NCBI RefSeq assembly: GCF_004336985.1
Contig: NZ_SJUO01000001.1
Coordinates: forward strand, 248,001 to 312,000
From: Exiguobacterium sp. SL-9
GTDB lineage: Bacteria > Bacillota > Bacilli > Exiguobacteriales > Exiguobacteriaceae
Length of the DNA: 64,000 nt
Direction of reading: 5' to 3'
The translations under genes were made by a program, and so were the position numbers. The notes beneath the pieces are model-generated. The model did not search any database, was not told the origin of the DNA, and saw only the letters and a list, made by a program, of their open reading frames with translations. This document shows positions 32,025 to 41,196 of this stretch, in pieces; positions within the stretch are counted from its first letter, which is position 1; every line of letters begins with the position of its first letter.

Positions 32025-34835
32025 TTATCTCTGATTTCCTAGGCCTGTCTTCTCTTTCTCGTCTAAAAATAGCTCTAGTTCGGCGAGTGCGGTCTCAAGC
32101 GGTCCATCGATTCGATCGACGGCCGGCAAACTGTTGATGAACTGTTTCCCGTAACGCGTCGTCTCGACGCGGCGGTCGAAGACGAAGATGGCACCGTAAT
32201 CCTCCTTCGAGCGAATCAGACGACCGACCCCTTGTTTGAAGCGGATGACCGCTTGCGGGAGTGACAGCTCAAAGAATGATGATTTGCCTGTCGCCTCGAT
32301 CTTCTCGGACCGTGCCTGCATGACCGGCTGGTCGGGAGGCGCGAACGGGAGTCGGACGATGATGAGGCAGGTGAGTGCCTCGCCCGGAATGTCGACACCT
32401 TCCCAGAAGCTCGACGTTCCGAACAAAATCGACTGGTCGATCCGTTTGAACTGTTTTGTCAAGCGACTACGCGATCCACCGCTGACACCTTGAGCGAGCA
32501 ACGTATATGCCTCATCCAACTGAGTTTTGACGGCCTCGTGCGTCAAGCGCAACAATTCGTTCGACGTGAACAAGACGAGCATGCGCCCTTTCGTCACGTT
32601 AGCGATTTGAGCGATCGAGCCCGCGATCTGTTCAACGAACCGCGGCAACGGGACTTCGTTGATAAGTGGGATGTCGGCCGGGACGAACAGTTTCGCTTGC
32701 TTCTTAAAATCAAACGGTGACGCCAACACGACGCGGCGAACGTTTTCCCCGTCGAGTCCGAGACGCCGCTCGATGAAGCCGAACCGTCCTGAGACGGTCA
32801 TCGTCGCCGACGTCAAGATCGTCGGCCGTTTGGCAAACAGCCGCTCATGCAGGAGCGGACCGATCTCGACCGGCTGGGTGTACACTGAAGTCAACTTGCG
32901 ATTGGCCAGATTGAGTTCTACCCAACTGACGGCATCGTCATCCCGTGTGAGCATCGTCTCGTAAAGCACGCTCTCAATATCGCGCACGTCGCCGATGAAC
33001 GCCTTCAAATCACCGAGCACGGCCCGCTGTTTGAACGTCATATGCTCTTTGTGTTCATCGAGAAGCCGATGCAGTTGCCGGAGCGTCGTCCGGAGCGTTC
33101 GCAGTCGGTCTTCGAGCCGTTTCGCCACCTCTCGGATCGGCCGGAACGTTTCTCCTTCCCGCTCGAAGCGGACGGTTTGACGCTGCTCCCGTTTTTTACC
33201 GAGTGACTGGAGCGCCGTGAGCAAATCGTTCAGCTCATCGTCGACACGGGCGAGCGTTTGATCGGTTGCCTTACTGAACGCCTCCGCTTCTTCTGAAACG
33301 GCCGTCAAATCGGCGAGTCCGAGCACCCGTGAATGGAATTTGCCGTCGGCACCATAACCGAACCATTTGAACAGGCGATCAAATTGGATCGCATCAAACG
33401 TCACACCGAAGTGATGCGACGCGACTTCCTCGACTTGATGCGCCTCGTCCAAGACGAGCGGTGTATCGGTTGGGAGAATCCCGGCCTGATGTTGCAAATC
33501 CGAGAACAATAGGGCATGGTTCGTCACGATGATGTCAGCTTCTTTCGAGCGCAAGACAGCACGGGTGAAGAAATCACGACTGTACCAAGGGTCGAACCGA
33601 CCGAAGTCAGAGGCCGCATCGGCCTGAATCAACCGTTTGAATGAGGCCGGACCTTGTGACGCCGCACCGGGCAATGACAACTCTTCCAAGTCGCCCGTCT
33701 CCGTCTCGGTCAACCAGACGAGGACCATCGCCTTGCACATCGCCGGGAGTAAACCGTCGTTCGTTTCTTCGAGAATCATCTCGAACTTTCGGAGGTCGAT
33801 GTAGTTGCGTCTCCCTTTCAAGAGTGTGAACTCGATTTCAGGGAAAATCGCTTTTAAAATTGGTAAATCTCGATTCAACAGCTGTTCTTGTAACTGAATC
33901 GTATGTGTGCTGACGACGACCGGTCGCTTCGTCTCAAGCGCATGATGGGCACTCGGAATCAAATACGCCAACGTTTTCCCGGTCCCTGTCCCCGCCTCGA
34001 TCAACAGCGTCGCTTCGTCATCGAGCGCTTTATAGACGTGTCGCATCATCTCGAATTGACTTTGACGCGGCTCAAATTGGCCAAACAGCGCAGGAAGCGT
34101 CTCTTCGATCGTCCGATGAAGAAACGGTTCAAACGGTTCGCGTTCGACAGCGGGCTCGAACGTATCGACGAGACGTCGGAACGCGATTTTCCGATGAATA
34201 TCGAACGTCGTCTCATCGTCGGCTCGTATCCCGACTTCGAGAATCAACTCATCGAGTAGCGGTTCGACGTTGCTCGTCCACGACTCGGACAGCCGTCGCA
34301 ATTGTTTCAGCGTCACAAGCGGCAAAGCGCGCAACCGTTCGACTAAACGAATAAACAGTTCCGCTGTTGCCTCGGCATCACTGAGTGCCCGGTGCGCGTC
34401 GGTATGCACGAGGTCGAACGTCTCAGCGAGTGACTCGAGCGCATGGCTCTCGAGCGTCGGATATAGAATCCGGGCCAGCTCGACCGTATCGATTGCCCGT
34501 CCTTGGAACGGTAAATAGCCCGCTTGTTCGAGGCTTTCATTTAAAAAATTCAAATCAAAAGATACGTTATGGGCGACGAATATCCGTCCATCGAGCATCT
34601 TCCATATATCTGGGATCACTTCTTCAAACGTCGGGGCTTCCGCCACGTCTTGATTGGTGATCGTCGTCAACTGCGTGATAAAAGGCGGGATTGGGCGACT
34701 CGGGCGAATCAAGGTACTGTAGCGCTCAATCACTTCACTCCCTTGAACGACCACCGCCGCAAATTCAATCAGTTCGTCGCCGGACTTGACGGAATGACCA
34801 GTCGTCTCCAAATCCACTATCACATAGGTGTCCAT
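32025..34835 (-). CDS. dinG: DinG-family protein, exonuclease plus helicase-like ATPase
   Basis: A protein of about 936 residues. The N-terminal DnaQ-like 3'-5' exonuclease domain (about 1-170) has IVDLETTGHSVKSGDELIEF, VAHNVSFDLNFL and HRALSDAEAT, a complete DEDDh set. The XPD-like helicase part has Walker A EAGTGTGKT, the DEAH box PLVLDEAHQ and a final QGVGRLIRS. The Fe-S cysteines of E. coli DinG are not evident, as in other Firmicute DinG proteins, which act mainly as exonucleases with an inactive or altered helicase. I prefer the ATG at 34833-34835 on Shine-Dalgarno spacing; an ATG three codons earlier is possible. Confidence 0.93.
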   Translation of the reverse strand: MDTYVIVDLETTGHSVKSGDELIEFAAVVVQGSEVIERYSTLIRPSRPIPPFITQLTTITNQDVAEAPTFEEVIPDIWKMLDGRIFVAHNVSFDLNFLNESLEQAGYLPFQGRAIDTVELARILYPTLESHALESLAETFDLVHTDAHRALSDAEATAELFIRLVERLRALPLVTLKQLRRLSESWTSNVEPLLDELILEVGIRADDETTFDIHRKIAFRRLVDTFEPAVEREPFEPFLHRTIEETLPALFGQFEPRQSQFEMMRHVYKALDDEATLLIEAGTGTGKTLAYLIPSAHHALETKRPVVVSTHTIQLQEQLLNRDLPILKAIFPEIEFTLLKGRRNYIDLRKFEMILEETNDGLLPAMCKAMVLVWLTETETGDLEELSLPGAASQGPASFKRLIQADAASDFGRFDPWYSRDFFTRAVLRSKEADIIVTNHALLFSDLQHQAGILPTDTPLVLDEAHQVEEVASHHFGVTFDAIQFDRLFKWFGYGADGKFHSRVLGLADLTAVSEEAEAFSKATDQTLARVDDELNDLLTALQSLGKKREQRQTVRFEREGETFRPIREVAKRLEDRLRTLRTTLRQLHRLLDEHKEHMTFKQRAVLGDLKAFIGDVRDIESVLYETMLTRDDDAVSWVELNLANRKLTSVYTQPVEIGPLLHERLFAKRPTILTSATMTVSGRFGFIERRLGLDGENVRRVVLASPFDFKKQAKLFVPADIPLINEVPLPRFVEQIAGSIAQIANVTKGRMLVLFTSNELLRLTHEAVKTQLDEAYTLLAQGVSGGSRSRLTKQFKRIDQSILFGTSSFWEGVDIPGEALTCLIIVRLPFAPPDQPVMQARSEKIEATGKSSFFELSLPQAVIRFKQGVGRLIRSKEDYGAIFVFDRRVETTRYGKQFINSLPAVDRIDGPLETALAELELFLDEKEKTGLGNQR

Positions 34836-34909
34836 AACATCCATCCCATCTTCGGCACGATCGTGCTTTCTGTCTGTCTCATCTTACCATAGAACGATAC
34901 ACGAAAAAA

Positions 34910-34936
34910 CGGGGATGCCTCTATCGGCTATCCCCG
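34910..34936 (-). terminator. Intrinsic terminator of panBCD
   Basis: CGGGGAT-GCC / GGC-T-ATCCCCG with a single bulge, followed on the minus strand by six T. It lies six bases past the panD stop. Confidence 0.85.
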
Positions 34937-34942
34937 CTCGTG

Positions 34943-35326
34943 TCATAGAATCGTATGCGCGATCTCTTCATAAAGAAGTTGATCGATTTCGTTCCGTTCG
35001 TTCAAGACGGCGACTTTCGGACGATGCTGTTTCGCTTCCTCGGCCGTCATCTGACCGTACGCCATGATGATGACGACATCTCCGACTTGGAAGTGACGGG
35101 CCGCTGCCCCGTTCAAACAGACGACACCCGAACCTCGCTCTCCTTTGATGACATACGTCTCGATACGAGCACCGTTATGGTTATTCGTGATGTGCACATG
35201 TTCGTTCTCCATAATGCCGACCGCGTCCATCAAATCTTCATCGATCGTGATCGAGCCGACGTAATGCAAATTTGCTTCGGTGACGGTCGCTTTGTGTAGT
35301 TTCGCGTGCATAAATGTTCGAATCAT
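34943..35326 (-). CDS. panD: Aspartate 1-decarboxylase, pyruvoyl type
   Basis: A 127-residue enzyme making beta-alanine for pantothenate. It self-cleaves at Gly-Ser to form the pyruvoyl group; here the site is in [17 protein letters not shown] (G24-S25). K9 of the N-terminus ([20 protein letters not shown]) and Y58-region residues fit the family. The ATG at 35324-35326 gives the standard N-terminus MIRTFMHAK; upstream in-frame ATGs are too near the Shine-Dalgarno AGAGG. It is the last gene of panB-panC-panD. Confidence 0.95.
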   Translation of the reverse strand: MIRTFMHAKLHKATVTEANLHYVGSITIDEDLMDAVGIMENEHVHITNNHNGARIETYVIKGERGSGVVCLNGAAARHFQVGDVVIIMAYGQMTAEEAKQHRPKVAVLNERNEIDQLLYEEIAHTIL

Positions 35327-35331
35327 TGGAT

Positions 35332-36162
35332 TCATCCTCTCTTCCAAATCACATTATCAATCAAGCGGGCCCGTTCGAACTGCACCGCTACGGCAATCAA
35401 TAGTTCCGTTGACACGGATGTCACCTCTGTCAACGTCGGGTAGTCTTTGATTTCTACATAGTCAACCGTACTGTTCGAGATGTGATGCAGGCGTTCCTCA
35501 AGACGCACTTTGACGTCTTGAATCGTTTGGCCTTGTGCGAGCGCGTCCTTCGCTTCGTTCAATGCCCGATTGATGTCACTCGCGTCCACTTTCTCTGTCT
35601 CAGACAGATAGACGTTCCGGGACGATTTAGCAAGACCCGATTCTTCACGAATGATTGGACAGCGGCGAATCTCGACCGGTACGAAATAGTCACGGACATA
35701 TCCTTCAATCAAGGCGACTTGTTGCGCATCTTTCAAACCGAAATAGGCGCGTGTCGGACGAACCAAGTTGAACAGCTTGGAGACCACGGTCAAAACGCCA
35801 TCGAAATGACCGGGCCGGCTCGCTCCACATAAGACGTCGGCGCCGATACGTACCGTCACGCGAGCCATGTCGAGCGGATACATCGTCTCCGCGTTCGGAT
35901 AGAACAAGACGTCTACCCCCGCCTCGCGGGCGAGCGCCTCGTCCCGTTCAAAGTCACGCGGATAGCGGTCGAGGTCTTCGTTCGGTCCGAACTGCGTTGG
36001 GTTGACGAAGATGCTCATGACGACGAGGTCGTTTTCTGATTTGGCCGCCTCGACGAGACTGAGATGCCCTTCGTGCAAATAGCCCATCGTCGGAACGAAA
36101 CCGATCGTTCCAGCGTCTGTCAACAGTTGCTGTAAAGCTTGTGGTGTTGTGACGATGTTCAT
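35332..36162 (-). CDS. panC: Pantothenate synthetase
   Basis: A 276-residue ATP-dependent ligase joining pantoate and beta-alanine. The adenylate-forming motifs are clear: [21 protein letters not shown] (HxGH type, His at about 31 and 34), [38 protein letters not shown] and the KMSKS-like [13 protein letters not shown]. It overlaps panB by four bases at its start and ends five bases before the panD start. It is central in the three-gene pantothenate operon. Confidence 0.96.
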   Translation of the reverse strand: MNIVTTPQALQQLLTDAGTIGFVPTMGYLHEGHLSLVEAAKSENDLVVMSIFVNPTQFGPNEDLDRYPRDFERDEALAREAGVDVLFYPNAETMYPLDMARVTVRIGADVLCGASRPGHFDGVLTVVSKLFNLVRPTRAYFGLKDAQQVALIEGYVRDYFVPVEIRRCPIIREESGLAKSSRNVYLSETEKVDASDINRALNEAKDALAQGQTIQDVKVRLEERLHHISNSTVDYVEIKDYPTLTEVTSVSTELLIAVAVQFERARLIDNVIWKRG

Positions 36163-36995
36163 GCCTTGCCCCCGTAGAGCGTATCGAGTAGCGACTCATC
36201 CATCGTGAACGTGTGTCGTTCGAGTGGGAACGAGCCGTCTTTCGTCGCTTCGACGTAATTGCGAATCGCTGTCGTCGCGACCGCGTTCACATCTGCGTAC
36301 GCCTCGACGAACTTCGGCAGACGGTCGACGCCATATTTCAAAATATCGTGATAGACGAGCACTTGACCGTCCACGTCGGCACCGGCACCGATACCGATGA
36401 CCGGGATCGTAAGTGCCTCGGCAATCTTTTTGGCCAACTGGTGCGGTACACATTCGAGAACAAGCATCTTCGCCCCGACCCGTTCGGCCTCGAGGCTGTC
36501 AGCAATCAACTGTTCGGCATCTTCGAGCGACTTGCCCTGTACTTTATAGCCTTCGAGCACACCGACCGATTGCGGCGTAAGACCAAGGTGGGCGACGCAC
36601 GGCATACCGACTTTCGTCAGACGTTCGATCGTCTCGAGCACTTCGCCGGCCCCTTCGAGCTTGATGGCATCGGCTTGCCCGTCTTGGAACAAGGATGCGG
36701 CCGCTTGAAGCGTACGATCGAAATCACCGTGGTATGTCGCGAATGGCATGTCGACGACGACGAACGTGTCACGTGCCCCACGGCGTACGGCCTTGGCGTG
36801 ATGGACCATGTCTGAGGTCGTCACCGGAATCGTCGAGTCGTAGCCGAGTACGACCATTCCGAGCGAGTCGCCGACCAAAATGATGTCGACGCCCGCAGCC
36901 TCGGCCAGTTTCGCTGACGGGTAGTCGTAAGCCGTCAACATGACCAATTTCTCTTCTTGCTTCATTTTCTTCAATAAAGAAGTCATCGTATGCAT
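36159..36995 (-). CDS. panB: Ketopantoate hydroxymethyltransferase
   Basis: A 278-residue enzyme that adds a hydroxymethyl group from methylene-tetrahydrofolate to 2-ketoisovalerate. Landmarks are [90 protein letters not shown] and [20 protein letters not shown]. The metal and substrate residues D and E lie in those blocks. AGGAGGAG is well spaced before the ATG. It is the first gene of the operon and is preceded by a structured leader with an attenuator. Confidence 0.96.
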   Translation of the reverse strand: MHTMTSLLKKMKQEEKLVMLTAYDYPSAKLAEAAGVDIILVGDSLGMVVLGYDSTIPVTTSDMVHHAKAVRRGARDTFVVVDMPFATYHGDFDRTLQAAASLFQDGQADAIKLEGAGEVLETIERLTKVGMPCVAHLGLTPQSVGVLEGYKVQGKSLEDAEQLIADSLEAERVGAKMLVLECVPHQLAKKIAEALTIPVIGIGAGADVDGQVLVYHDILKYGVDRLPKFVEAYADVNAVATTAIRNYVEATKDGSFPLERHTFTMDESLLDTLYGGKA

Positions 36996-37000
36996 ATGGT

Positions 37001-37187
37001 TCTCCTCCTAATGTGGAGACAGGTTAGAAAAAACGCCTTCCTCACGAATGGTAAGAAGGCGCACGAAAACGATCTCAAGTAGATGAGTGTCCTTCTGTCC
37101 CTGTCAAAATGATCAAGGCAGACAAAAAAATGTAGTGACGGTCTGCAGTTCCGGTACACTTCGCTAGCGATAGCGTCCGGCACATTC
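37001..37187 (-). ncRNA. Structured panB leader with attenuator, candidate pan RNA motif
   Basis: Between a good promoter and the panB Shine-Dalgarno the minus-strand transcript has about 180 bases of leader. It has a 5' hairpin region (CCGG pairings with an inner CGCTA/TAGCG stem, about 37152-37180), a GCAGAC/GTCTGC pair (about 37114-37146), an upstream AGAAGG that can pair with the left terminator arm, and finally the terminator at 37034-37061. The described pan motif RNA occurs upstream of panB operons in Firmicutes including B. subtilis. I cannot verify its exact consensus here. Confidence 0.5.
37034..37061 (-). terminator. Intrinsic terminator/attenuator 30 bp before panB
   Basis: CGCCTTC / GAAGGCG stem with a 14-base loop that can form more pairs, followed on the minus strand by six T (37028-37033). 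It sits between the promoter and the panB Shine-Dalgarno, so it must be read through or prevented from forming for panBCD to be expressed. Confidence 0.78.
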
Positions 37188-37216
37188 ATTATAGACCACG
37201 AAGCCGTTTCCATCAA
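37188..37216 (-). promoter_or_regulatory. Promoter of panBCD
   Basis: Minus strand TTGATG (37211-37216), 17 bases, TATAAT (37188-37193). The -35 overlaps the birA stop codon (37213-37215). Confidence 0.75.
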
Positions 37217-38175
37217 TCATTCCAAACTGCGATCTCGGCCGAGTAAATCGGCTCAACCATTCCTTCTCGTTCCAACAGGAGTGCCCCTTCATCCGAAATC
37301 CCGCGCATCAAACCACGTCGTGGCTTACCTGACGCGTTCAACGTGACCGGTTCGTCCAAATAGGCGGCGTGTTCGAGCCAATGGTCGCGCACAGGGCCAA
37401 ACCCCGACTCGAGGAATAAATCATATTCGGTTTCAAGCTCGACGAGCAAATTGGCGAGCAGTTCACTTCTGCGATACGACTGGGTCGTTTCAAGTTTGAT
37501 CGATGTCGCGCGATGAGCCAGCTCGTCCGGGATGACGTCACTATTGACGTTTAATCCGAACCCAAGAATGACGGCTTGAATTCGGTCGCCTTCTGTCTGC
37601 ATCTCGGTCAAAATCCCACCGATTTTCTTCCCGTTCAGCAACAAGTCGTTCGGCCATTTGATTTCGGCCGGGACGGCTTGACCATGTAGGGCGCGGGCGA
37701 AGGCACTCGCCGCCATGAGCGTCAATTTCGATGCGTCGCGAATTGGCAACGCCGGGCGCAAGATGACGCTTGCCGCGATGTTGACGCGGCTCGGATTATA
37801 CCAGTTCCGCCCGAGTTGACCTCGCCCAGCTGTCTGTTCCTCGCTGATGACGAGCGTCCCTTCCGGAGCGTCTTTTTGTGCCAACTCATGGGCGATACGC
37901 TGGGTCGTGTCGATTTGTTCGAACGCATGGACGACTTGTCCAAATCGCCCTTTCCGGAACGACACAAATGCCGGTTCATCGAGCCGGTCGGTCTGACCGA
38001 ATAATTGATACCCTTTCCGGGGGATCGTCTCGATGACATACCCGTCTTGTTTTAATGTCTCAATATGTTTCCAAATAGCGGTACGTGAAATACTTAATTG
38101 ACGGGCCAACTCTTGCCCGCTCCACACTGTCCCGTCTTGCAACAGATTTAAGACTTTTCCGCGTGTCGAAGCCAT
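37213..38175 (-). CDS. birA: Biotin-protein ligase / biotin repressor BirA
   Basis: A 320-residue bifunctional protein. The N-terminal winged helix (GQELARQLSISRTAIWKHIETLKQDGY, about 18-45) would repress biotin genes. The ligase domain has SEEQTAGRGQLGRNWYNP (biotinyl-adenylate loop GRGRxG variant), IKWPNDLLLNGKKIGGILTEM and a C-terminal SH3-like domain with GEALLLE-type end. It charges biotin on acetyl-CoA carboxylase. The first 28 bases overlap the end of cca. Its stop codon is part of the panB promoter. Confidence 0.94.
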   Translation of the reverse strand: MASTRGKVLNLLQDGTVWSGQELARQLSISRTAIWKHIETLKQDGYVIETIPRKGYQLFGQTDRLDEPAFVSFRKGRFGQVVHAFEQIDTTQRIAHELAQKDAPEGTLVISEEQTAGRGQLGRNWYNPSRVNIAASVILRPALPIRDASKLTLMAASAFARALHGQAVPAEIKWPNDLLLNGKKIGGILTEMQTEGDRIQAVILGFGLNVNSDVIPDELAHRATSIKLETTQSYRRSELLANLLVELETEYDLFLESGFGPVRDHWLEHAAYLDEPVTLNASGKPRRGLMRGISDEGALLLEREGMVEPIYSAEIAVWND

Positions 38176-39287
38176 TGTTCGGCCTCCTTTCGTAACGGTT
38201 CCGGTTCGTTGTCGAGCTCGTCAGTGAGCACGAGCCGCTCGACATGGGCGAGCAGTTGTTTGATGAGCGGTCCGCGCGCCCCAATCTGTAACGCATCGCG
38301 ACCATCGAATCGGAGTTCTCGACGTGACTGGATCGGCAACTGCCGTTTCAACTGTTCGGCCGTCTCGCTGCGGCCGGACATGTGCAAGTATGTCGCTAGC
38401 GTCTCCGTCGTCGTCTCATAGATGGTGAACGTGTCGAGCCCTGAATCAAACAGACGGGCGAGGACACCTGCCTCCCGTTTTAACGCGTTCGAGCGTTTCC
38501 AAGGTGTCAGCCAATTGGTGTCGTCGGCATAATAGACGAACAGCGCCCAGCCCCCGACCGGATTGATTGGCGTCCGCTTGTCGGCGATGACGCGCTCGAT
38601 TAGCTCTGTCGAGACGTTCGGTAAATACTGATGGATGCCGAGGTCAAGGATTGCCTCGAGCGCCTTCCGATACGCCGGGCCCACCATCAGTTTCTCAAAC
38701 TCGATGGCGATCCGCTCCATCGCGATATCTTGCAGTTTGTGACCGAGCGCATGAGAAGCACGTTGCACGTCATCGTCGAGTCGGAAATCGAGCTGGGCCA
38801 TGAAACGGAACGCCCGCATGATGCGGAGCGCATCCTCATTGAAGCGTTCATATGGACTACCGACGGTCCGGATGACACGTGCCTCAAGGTCCATCCGTCC
38901 TCCGAACAAGTCGACGACGTTGCCATCGTGGAACGCCATCGCATTCATCGTGAAATCGCGACGTTTCATATCTTCCTCGAGCGAGACGCCGAGCGAGACG
39001 TGGTCGGGCCGTCTCGAGTCCGAGTACGTCCCTTCCGAACGGAACGTCGTCACTTCGAACGGATGATGGTCGAGAATGACCGTCACTGTGCCATGGTCAA
39101 TCCCGGTCGGTACTGATTTTGGAAACAAGCGCATCACTTCGTCCGGGAAGAGCGACGTGGCGATATCAATATCGTCCGGTAGCGTGCCGAGCATATAATC
39201 TCGGACGGCGCCGCCGACGATATACGCCTCCCCACCGTGGGCGTTGATCGTCTCGATGATTCGTTTGGCGTACTCCCATTCCGTCAT
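38148..39287 (-). CDS. cca: CCA-adding tRNA nucleotidyltransferase
   Basis: A 379-residue class II enzyme that adds or repairs the 3' CCA end of tRNAs without a template. The head domain has AYIVGGAVRDYMLGTLPDDIDIATS (metal aspartates in DIDIAT), RRDFTMNAMAF, and ERFNEDALRIMRAFRFMAQL, then EKLMVGPAYRKALE of the body. Position between bshA and birA is as in B. subtilis. It overlaps both neighbours (4 bases with bshA, 28 with birA), which indicates a tightly coupled transcript. Confidence 0.95.
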   Translation of the reverse strand: MTEWEYAKRIIETINAHGGEAYIVGGAVRDYMLGTLPDDIDIATSLFPDEVMRLFPKSVPTGIDHGTVTVILDHHPFEVTTFRSEGTYSDSRRPDHVSLGVSLEEDMKRRDFTMNAMAFHDGNVVDLFGGRMDLEARVIRTVGSPYERFNEDALRIMRAFRFMAQLDFRLDDDVQRASHALGHKLQDIAMERIAIEFEKLMVGPAYRKALEAILDLGIHQYLPNVSTELIERVIADKRTPINPVGGWALFVYYADDTNWLTPWKRSNALKREAGVLARLFDSGLDTFTIYETTTETLATYLHMSGRSETAEQLKRQLPIQSRRELRFDGRDALQIGARGPLIKQLLAHVERLVLTDELDNEPEPLRKEAEQWLRHAEKS

Positions 39288-40405
39288 CGGTCCACCACCT
39301 GTTCATACAACGTTTCATACGCTGTGACAATATCGGCCGAGGCGAACTGTTTGGCCCGCTCGAGGCCGTTCGTACGGAAACGTGCGTGCAGTTCTCCATC
39401 GAGCAAGATTGCCTCGAGTGCCTTCGTCGCCGCATGCGCGTCCCCGCGTTTGATGACGAACCCTTCCACGCCGTCCGTGATGACTTCCGGTAACCCGCCC
39501 GCATCGCTGACGACCGACGGGACCCCCGTCGCCATCGCCTCAAGGGCGACGAGGCCGAACGCCTCTTTGTCTGACAATAGGACATGGGCGTCACTAATCG
39601 ACAAGAGTGCCGCCACTTGCTCTTGCTTCCCGGCGAAGATGACTTGCTCTTCAAGCCCCATCTCGCTCACGAGGCGGCGCATCGCTCCCATGAGCGGACC
39701 ATCACCGACGAGGAGCAACTTCTTGTGCGGCACGTCCATCTGTTCGAACGACTCGAGCACGAGATCGATTCGCTTCACTTGGCGGAAATTCGAGATGTGG
39801 ATGACGACCCGGTCCTGTTCGGACAGACCGTATCGTTCGCGAAGCGCTGTGTCGGCTTGCGGCTGATAGACGGCCTCGTCGATAAAATTATGGATGACGT
39901 CGATTGACAAATCGGACCCGATCCGCTCGAGCGTCTCTTGTTTCAAGCTGTCCGAGACGGCCGTGATCGCATTCGATTGGCGCAAACCATATAAAATGGC
40001 CGGCTTAAGTTCCTCGTCTTCCCCGAGCACGGTGATATCGGTCCCATGTAGCGTCGACACGATCGGTGTCTTCGTTCCCGCCATCTCGCGCCCGAGGGCT
40101 GCACAGACGGCGTGCGGCACGGCGTAGTGCGCATGGATCACGTCAAGTCCGAACGCCTGGATGACACTCGCAATCTTTGAGGCGAGCGTGATGTCGTACG
40201 GCGGATAGCGGAACACCGAGTACTGGTTGATCTCGACTTGATGGAACGTGATATTCGGATGATAGGCGTTCAGTCGGAACGGGATGCTCGACGTGATGAA
40301 ATGAACGTCATGACCTCTGTCGGCAAGTTTCATGCCGAGCTCGGTGGCGAGTATGCCGGAACCTCCGACCGATGGATAGCACAGGACCCCGATGCGTAGT
40401 CTCAT
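39284..40405 (-). CDS. bshA: N-acetyl-alpha-D-glucosaminyl L-malate synthase BshA
   Basis: A 373-residue GT4 glycosyltransferase, first step of bacillithiol synthesis from UDP-GlcNAc and L-malate. Family segments are VGGSGILATELGMKLADRGHDVHFITS, DVIHAHYAVPHA, STLHGTDITVLG, and the GT4 E-x7-E region DKEAFGLVALEAMATGVP. Four-base overlap with bshB1 upstream and cca downstream. Bacillithiol is the low-molecular-weight thiol of this group and protects against oxidative and metal stress. Confidence 0.95.
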   Translation of the reverse strand: MRLRIGVLCYPSVGGSGILATELGMKLADRGHDVHFITSSIPFRLNAYHPNITFHQVEINQYSVFRYPPYDITLASKIASVIQAFGLDVIHAHYAVPHAVCAALGREMAGTKTPIVSTLHGTDITVLGEDEELKPAILYGLRQSNAITAVSDSLKQETLERIGSDLSIDVIHNFIDEAVYQPQADTALRERYGLSEQDRVVIHISNFRQVKRIDLVLESFEQMDVPHKKLLLVGDGPLMGAMRRLVSEMGLEEQVIFAGKQEQVAALLSISDAHVLLSDKEAFGLVALEAMATGVPSVVSDAGGLPEVITDGVEGFVIKRGDAHAATKALEAILLDGELHARFRTNGLERAKQFASADIVTAYETLYEQVVDR

Positions 40406-41085
40406 GCGAGCTCACCCGCCTTCGTGACGACGTACGGCCGGGTCGTCATGAGCCCTTCGGCGTACTCCGTGCCGATCAAACTGCCGAAATGACGTTCCCG
40501 GGCCAAGACCCGCTCGAGGTACGCATCCGTCAGTGGGGTCGCTACCCCGTCGACTGGCGTAAATTGGCTCGCGTAAGCACGAAGCGCGTCGAGCTTCCGT
40601 TCAATCGTCGGAGAGATATCGATACAGACGTCAGGCGTCGCGTGGGCATTGATCATATATTGATAGACGCTCGCCGGTCGATACGCCGGAACGTCGGGCA
40701 TGAATTTACGGATCCCGGCGTTAAAGAGCGCCTCCTCGACGAGTCGGGCACATGCCCCATGGTCGGGATGGCGGTCGACGCCATATGGATAGAGGACGTG
40801 TGTCGGCCGTTCGGTCCGAATCAAACGGACAAGCGCCTCGACTTGCGTTGCGTCCCCGGTCAAACCCCGGTCCGGGAAACCGAGGTTTACGCGGCGGGTA
40901 CCGAGCACAAGGTCGGCCGTCTCGGCTTCTTTCGACCGGGTGACGACGTCCCCGTTCGAGGACAGTTCGGCTCTCGTCAAATCGACGTAAAGCACCTCGA
41001 CCCCGTCCTCGGTCCATTGGGCGGTCATGCCGGCGATACCAATCTCAATATCGTCCGGATGGGCCCCAATTGCTACTATTTTCAT
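40402..41085 (-). CDS. bshB1: Bacillithiol deacetylase BshB1
   Basis: A 227-residue zinc deacetylase of the PIG-L/LmbE family that removes acetyl from GlcNAc-malate. The zinc motif AIGAHPDDIEIG (H-P-D-D, about 8-11) and the downstream H in DRHPDHGACARLVEEA are intact. It is the first gene of bshB1-bshA-cca-birA. In B. subtilis dapB and mgsA are upstream of it; here a divergent YitT-family gene is present instead. Confidence 0.94.
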   Translation of the reverse strand: MKIVAIGAHPDDIEIGIAGMTAQWTEDGVEVLYVDLTRAELSSNGDVVTRSKEAETADLVLGTRRVNLGFPDRGLTGDATQVEALVRLIRTERPTHVLYPYGVDRHPDHGACARLVEEALFNAGIRKFMPDVPAYRPASVYQYMINAHATPDVCIDISPTIERKLDALRAYASQFTPVDGVATPLTDAYLERVLARERHFGSLIGTEYAEGLMTTRPYVVTKAGELA

Positions 41086-41106
41086 AAAATCACCTCTTCT
41101 GTGAAA

Positions 41107-41135
41107 AGTATATCGGACTCCGTCTCGATTGTCAT
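41107..41135 (-). promoter_or_regulatory. Promoter of bshB1-bshA-cca-birA
   Basis: Minus strand ATGACA (41130-41135), 17 bases, TATACT (41107-41112), about 20 bp before the bshB1 start. Confidence 0.6.
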
Positions 41136-41196
41136 ATGTTCAGGGTAGGCAACCGAGAGGTTTTTCGAGTACGCTACTAGATGGGAGGTGAACCAA

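Noticed and set aside
36213-36815. 200-codon plus-strand open frame opposite panB
   Set aside because: Antisense to intact panB with no ribosome-binding site; a by-product of codon bias.
36996-37212. T-box riboswitch before panB
   Set aside because: The conserved AGGGUGGNACCGCG antiterminator sequence is absent.
40372-41148. 258-codon plus-strand open frame opposite bshB1
   Set aside because: It is fully antisense to a clear bshB1 gene, has no recognisable domains and its Arg/Asp-rich composition is that of a reverse-frame shadow.
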